DNA from: Euborellia annulipes
Lineage: Eukaryota > Arthropoda > Insecta > Dermaptera > Anisolabididae
DNA length: 64,000 nt
Reading direction: 5' to 3'
Assembly: GCA_023213315.1 (NCBI GenBank)
Contig: JAKCPI010005251.1
Coordinates: 20,894-84,893, forward strand
This document shows, piece after piece, positions 60,483 to 64,000 of the stretch. Both the position numbers and the translations under genes were made by a program. Every line of letters starts with the position of its first letter. Position 1 is the first letter of the stretch. The notes under the pieces are model-generated. The model saw only the letters and a program-made list of their open reading frames with translations, made no database searches and was not told the origin of the DNA.

Positions 60483-60802
60483 AACCTGGAACGGCATAAT
60501 AAAAGAAATAATTTTGGCTGCATATGTCTTGCAATTTTTTTTTTTTTGACTCCGTCTTAGAAATGCTTCCGGCCCCAAAGACATACCTCAATATATATAT
60601 ATATTTTTTTTTTAGTATTTTCGGATTAATACTTCCTTTGACAGAGTCGTATACGTATATATAGCCTCCCTCCCCCACTCTCGAAATTTGTAAAAAGCGT
60701 TCCTCAGAAGCGTGAAAAAAAGGAAATATATAATTTGAGGTAAGATAGTTGAAGAAAGCGAACAGATTTTTATTTATCAGAATATTTATTTAATCTAATG
60801 GC

Positions 60803-60834
60803 GATCGATTTCGTCACGTGGACATCTTCAGGCC
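60803..60834 (-). ncRNA. Hammerhead-like ribozyme core
   Basis: Minus strand GGCCTGAAGATGTCC, short loop, GTGACGAAATCG. CUGANGA and GAAA are present; stem II is GUC/GAC. The base after GAAA is U instead of the usual C. Confidence 0.45.
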
Positions 60835-61048
60835 AGCGTTATTAAAAAATATAACATATATATTTATCATTGGTGGAATTTTGATCGTTGCATAAAAATT
60901 GAGATTACAAGAGAATCAAATCAACGAGAGAAGAGAAAAATATATAAATTTAAAAAAATTGTAAAGAAACTTTTGTTCTTGAGTGGATCTTTTGGAATAT
61001 TTTTAAATTATTGTATTTTAATAAGAGGATGAATCTTTAATGAGTTTG

Positions 61049-61090
61049 GGGATAGAGGGAGTGGGGGGGGGGTGTCACTCCCTCTATCCC
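61049..61090. repeat. Perfect 15-bp hairpin with G-run loop
   Basis: GGGATAGAGGGAGTG at 61049-61063 is exactly inverted at 61076-61090. The loop is a G-run then TGT. No T-run follows and no gene is adjacent. Confidence 0.8.
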
Positions 61091-61940
61091 GAAAGAAGTC
61101 TCTGACTCTGGGCAAGTGTGTTAGTTAGCTAATATAAAATTTCTGAATTTTTACAAGTTCTCGATTTTTTAACATGGTTCTTAAGAAAACTTTTATCCTT
61201 ATCAGGATTGTAATCAATTTTTTTGACAAATCTAGGCCAAAGACTATAAAAGGATATCTATCTAATAGATGGTGGTATCGTTGAATGAGGTTACTCTGTT
61301 TTAAAAATCAAAAGAAAATTTGACATTCCATTCCATTAAAAGAAATTGAATCGTTTGGTCTCTATAATCATATTGAATTCTTAAAGATTCAGAATATTCC
61401 TCATTAGGTAAATATTCTCTTGAAAAAAATATTTACTATTTTTAAATCTGTCCTCTCAGTGAATAAGTGGTTAAGTCGAGTTTTGTCCCAATTGAGTTAA
61501 GTCTAAGTGACTGCTGGAAGATATTTTCTTCTGAGTATATAAGTGAACAAGCCAGGGGATGGCTTTAACGAACTGCGTTTTTATTCATCTTCAGTTTTGT
61601 AGCTTTAAAATTAGAGGAAATTGACTTGACCACTTATTCACTGAGATGACAGAAATAATTAGACTTCTTAATCTTAGAGTAGAGATATAAAGATCTCTTC
61701 AAGTCCCAAAATTTGATAGCTGGATTTTAGAGAAATATCACACAACACCCCCCTGAGGCGTGAAAATAAGCTTCGGCCAAAAAGAACTAGTACTTTAATG
61801 ATGTGTACGTACTTTTTCAGTTTTTTTTTTTTTTTTTTTCTCAAAATCGGCTCCACGATTTAATTTTTAGATGCTCTTTAAAACGTATATCAGTAAAGTT
61901 TTCGTGAAAATTGTTTGAAATACACTTTACTGATGTATTT

Positions 61941-62189
61941 TTGCTCAGGGGCCCACATCTTATGGGTACGTGGATGGCGACCACGAGCTACCCGAGCTGG
62001 GACTAGCAGTCCTTCTATTCTTTACATGTCTGTCCCTTCTTTCTATATTTTCAACAGACGTCAGGCCCTGCGACGGGCCGGCCTGTTCTATTTCTTCCTG
62101 TCGCAAAAAAACCATTCCGTCGCCTCCTTTACCGCCAACCCTAGCACCGCGGTTATAATAAAGGCAAAAATAAGAAGAAGAAGAAGAAG
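61941..62189 (+). mobile_element. SINE-D copy 2, complete
   Basis: GGCCCACATCTTATGGGTAC, GGATGGCGACCACGAGCTAC, CGACGGGCCGGCCTGTTC and an (AAG)n tail. The 19-bp duplication ACACTTTACTGATGTATTT at 61922-61940 and 62190-62208 is exact. ORFs of 96-148 codons here are read-through and not genes. Confidence 0.93.
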
Positions 62190-62733
62190 ACACTTTACTG
62201 ATGTATTTCAGATTTTTCAAATTCATTTTCCAGTTCTTCCTTCCATACAACCATTGTTAAATCCCCATTTGAGGATTTGCATGTTAATTTCGATTCAAAA
62301 GGGTGTCTGTCCCCTTTGGAACTTTTTACACATTTTTAAAAATCTTTTCCAATTCTTATGAAATTTTGTTTTTATTTAGAATTATGGGGGGGTATCTTCT
62401 TTTAAAAAAAATATTCCTCTGGTACGGGGGTTGGGGACGGAACCCCCCCAACAACTGAACCGATTTTGATGAAATTTTTTGTGTGTGTTTGAGAGAATCG
62501 GAAAAGGTTTTATTTCAAAAAAACCATAAGTTTATGGGGTATTTACCTTAAAATAAGGAAAAATAAAATTTGGGGAAGGGGGGTGGGGGAAAAAAAATAA
62601 AAAATTTCCCCTCTTTAATATTATTTTTTTTATTTATTTACATTCTTTATCAATCGGAGATCGGGGCGGGGGCGGAAAGGGGAAGGAAACAACAAACAGA
62701 AAAAAAAATAAAAGGGAAAGGGGAGGGGGAAGC

Positions 62734-62790
62734 GAGGGGGGGGGGGGGGGGGGGGGCGGGCGGGGAGGGGGGGGGCGGGGGGGGGCGTGT
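62734..62790 (+). repeat. Extreme G-run
   Basis: About 55 bases almost entirely G, with scattered C and A. It satisfies any G-quadruplex rule many times over. It is preceded by purine-rich text from 62660. Assembly errors are also common at such tracts. Confidence 0.8.
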
Positions 62791-63284
62791 GGTAAATGTG
62801 TATAAAATGTCCAGATATGAGATTAAAATTTTGAAAAATAACCATAGTTTATTTCAAGCAGTCAACATTTAAAATGCAAGTTTGAAACTAAGGTGCTATG
62901 GGAAACTAAATATATCTCGACACACTGGTGATTTTTTTGGGGTTGAAAAATAATAATTTTTCAATTATTTGTGCTCTTTTTTTTAATTAAAATATTTCTT
63001 CCAGTCGCTCACGACAAGATATCGAATAACGATAGAAAAACAAAAGAGGGAACATGGGGTTAATAATAGTAATACAAAAGCACTTTTGTAAATTACAACT
63101 ATTGTAAAGTAAACGTTATAATTTGTTTCTAACTTATTCCTTTCCGTGGGAAAATATTTTTCAATAAAAAAAGAGAGCGTAACTTTTAAATGGCCATATC
63201 TTTAAGGTGAACTATCATTTATTCTCTACAGAAGCCTTTAGTCCAAGAATTGAAAACCTTTCTGCAAGGAAGACCCAGCCAACA

Positions 63285-63449
63285 GATGGCAGGATGGTAG
63301 GGCTATATTTAATCTCATGTATTTGTTTGATTTTCGTTGATCTTTTAATAATGAATAGTTTATAAATATTATTATATATCATTTATAACAGCATAAAAAT
63401 ATATAAATATAGGCTTATAAGAGATCTGATAATGCCGGCTGTTAGACTA
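63285..63449 (+). mobile_element. T625 fragment
   Basis: TGATCTTTTAATAATGAATA, ATAAATATAGGCTTATAAGA, ending CCGGCTGTTAGACTAG. Shares the AGAGATCTGATAATGCCGGC-type variant with the partial copy at 9795-10124. Confidence 0.72.
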
Positions 63450-64000
63450 GCTCTTACCTTCGGTAATCGAAAGTTGTGTTCTGTGCTTGTCACACCAGAT
63501 TTTTTGTGTCGACTTGTATTTAGTTTCCGACAGTACAGTACATTCGATTTTCAAGATATAAAATTTATATTTATTTGTTACCATGGCGACCATTTCTATC
63601 TTTCCTATGAAGAACAAGAGTAAAGTCGTCTTCAGAAGATTTCAACGGCAAGGAAATGAGAAAATACATTTTAAAGAGCATCTAAAAAAATAGTTGATTT
63701 ATGAATTTAAAAAAAAAATCCTTGGAGGGAATTTTTTGAAAAATCGAAAAAAACTGAAAAATGCATCAGTAAAGTACTAGTACTTTTTTGGCCGATTTTG
63801 TTCAAAAGCTTATTTTGAGATTCTGGGAAAGATACCTAAGTTAAATATAAAATTTCAATCGGGCAGCTCAATTCCTTCATGCTAAAAATCTGTCCACACA
63901 CACAGACACACACACGCACACACAGACCAATTTGCGGGACCCACTTTTTTGGATTTAGGGGACCTCAAAACGTGTATATCCATCAAAATTCTCGACATCG
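63450..64000 (-). mobile_element. HPT element, continues past the window edge
   Basis: CTCTTACCTTCGGTAATCGA, one hairpin arm to CACACCAGA, then all blocks to AGGGGACCTCAAAACGTG and CATCAAAATTCTCGACATCG at the edge. The outer hairpin arm is missing at the T625 junction (63449/63450). Confidence 0.92.

Larger units (their letters stand above)
59899..60562. repeat. Foldback with an intact hammerhead-like core in each arm
   Basis: Arms about 59899-60135 and 60335-60562 are inverse over about 230 bases: TTGCAAGACATATGCAGCC / GGCTGCATATGTCTTGCAA, AATTTACGGAAATA / TATTTCCGTAAATT, TGTACAATACAAATACAGTA / TACTGTATTTGTATTGTACA. The spacer is about 200 bases. Poly-A tracts stand at both outer ends. Confidence 0.88.
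60563..61734. other. Mostly unassigned; two small structures
   Basis: No gene. Contains the hammerhead-like core at 60803-60834 and the perfect hairpin at 61049-61090. Confidence 0.4.
61735..62935 (+). mobile_element. HPT, diverged long variant, with nested SINE-D
   Basis: CACCCCCCTGAGGCGTGAAA, AAGAACTAGTACTTTAATGA, TTTCGTGAAAATTGTTTGAA before the SINE; TTCCAGTTCTTCCTTCCATA and TTTCGATTCAAAAGGG after it (as at 43230), and GGGAAACTAAATATATCTCG near 62900. A G-rich segment and an unrelated CCCCAACAACTGAACCGATT stretch are included. Boundaries are approximate. Confidence 0.6.

Noticed and set aside
61049..61090. Rho-independent terminator
   Set aside because: The context is eukaryotic, there is no adjacent gene and no T-run after the stem.
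61915..62361. 148-codon ORF and overlapping 96- and 62-codon ORFs
   Set aside because: They run through SINE-D and across its target duplications, so the reading frame is fortuitous.
62570..62872. 100-codon Gly/Arg-rich ORF and its Pro-rich opposite
   Set aside because: Both arise from the G-run and purine tract. Low-complexity sequence, no gene signals.

Overview
The window looks like intergenic and intronic DNA of a large, AT-rich invertebrate nuclear genome, most likely an arthropod. This rests on mariner transposases with D,D34D motifs, Jockey/CR1/R1-type and RTE-type LINE remnants, a Ty3/gypsy derivative, Penelope-like hammerhead cores, Helitron ends, several tRNA-derived SINE families, and coding exons bounded by GT/AG splice sites. 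The species cannot be named from the sequence. There are no operons, no bacterial genes, no rRNA, no intact tRNA gene and no CRISPR array.

Host coding content is thin. On the minus strand, a signal-peptide exon (7280 to about 6793) and a second exon (5134-4986) have compatible splice phases and read in frame into each other. A 60-base exon candidate lies at 21513-21454 (-). A plus-strand open segment at 5191-5401 may be a terminal exon. All other long ORFs are transposon remnants or repeat shadows.

The rest is a dense, nested repeat landscape. The dominant family, here called HPT, is about 690 bp, non-coding, has a hairpin at each end and sits in T-runs. It has about 20 full, deleted or partial copies, roughly 15% of the window. 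Other families (working names): SINE-A (about 215-290 bp, palindromic core, 12-bp target duplications), SINE-B, SINE-C, SINE-D; T625 and T399 (TTAA-flanked, about 625 and exactly 399 bp); MU (ATGGGCGTA termini, 8-10 bp target duplications); several hAT-like elements; four mariner or mariner-derived elements or foldbacks; a tandem Helitron pair; a miniature Ty3/gypsy element with 80-bp LTRs; and at least five inverted repeats, four of them carrying hammerhead-like cores.

Layout. 0-5 kb: LINE remnants, hammerhead foldback, full-length mariner. 5-8.5 kb: the host exons, MU, hAT-like and mini-gypsy elements. 9-17 kb: HPT, T625, a LINE nested in HPT, a duplicated segment flanking SINE-A. 18-21.5 kb: deleted mariner inside a foldback, hAT-like element, SINE-C, T399. 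22-27.5 kb: HPT and SINE-A nested both ways. 28-36 kb: MITEs, a foldback, T625 with two nested insertions, pogo-like ends. 36.5-38.2 kb: foldback containing a hAT-like element containing HPT. 38.5-44.3 kb: SINE-B pair, GC-richer island, HPT copies, MU inside SINE-A. 44.6-51.6 kb: SINE-D, LINE RT, a GC-rich element with a mini-exon, Helitron pair. 52-60.6 kb: hammerhead foldbacks, T399, mariner-end foldback, T625. 61-64 kb: SINE-D inside an HPT variant, a G-rich tract, HPT running off the edge. The nestings show that these families were active over overlapping periods.
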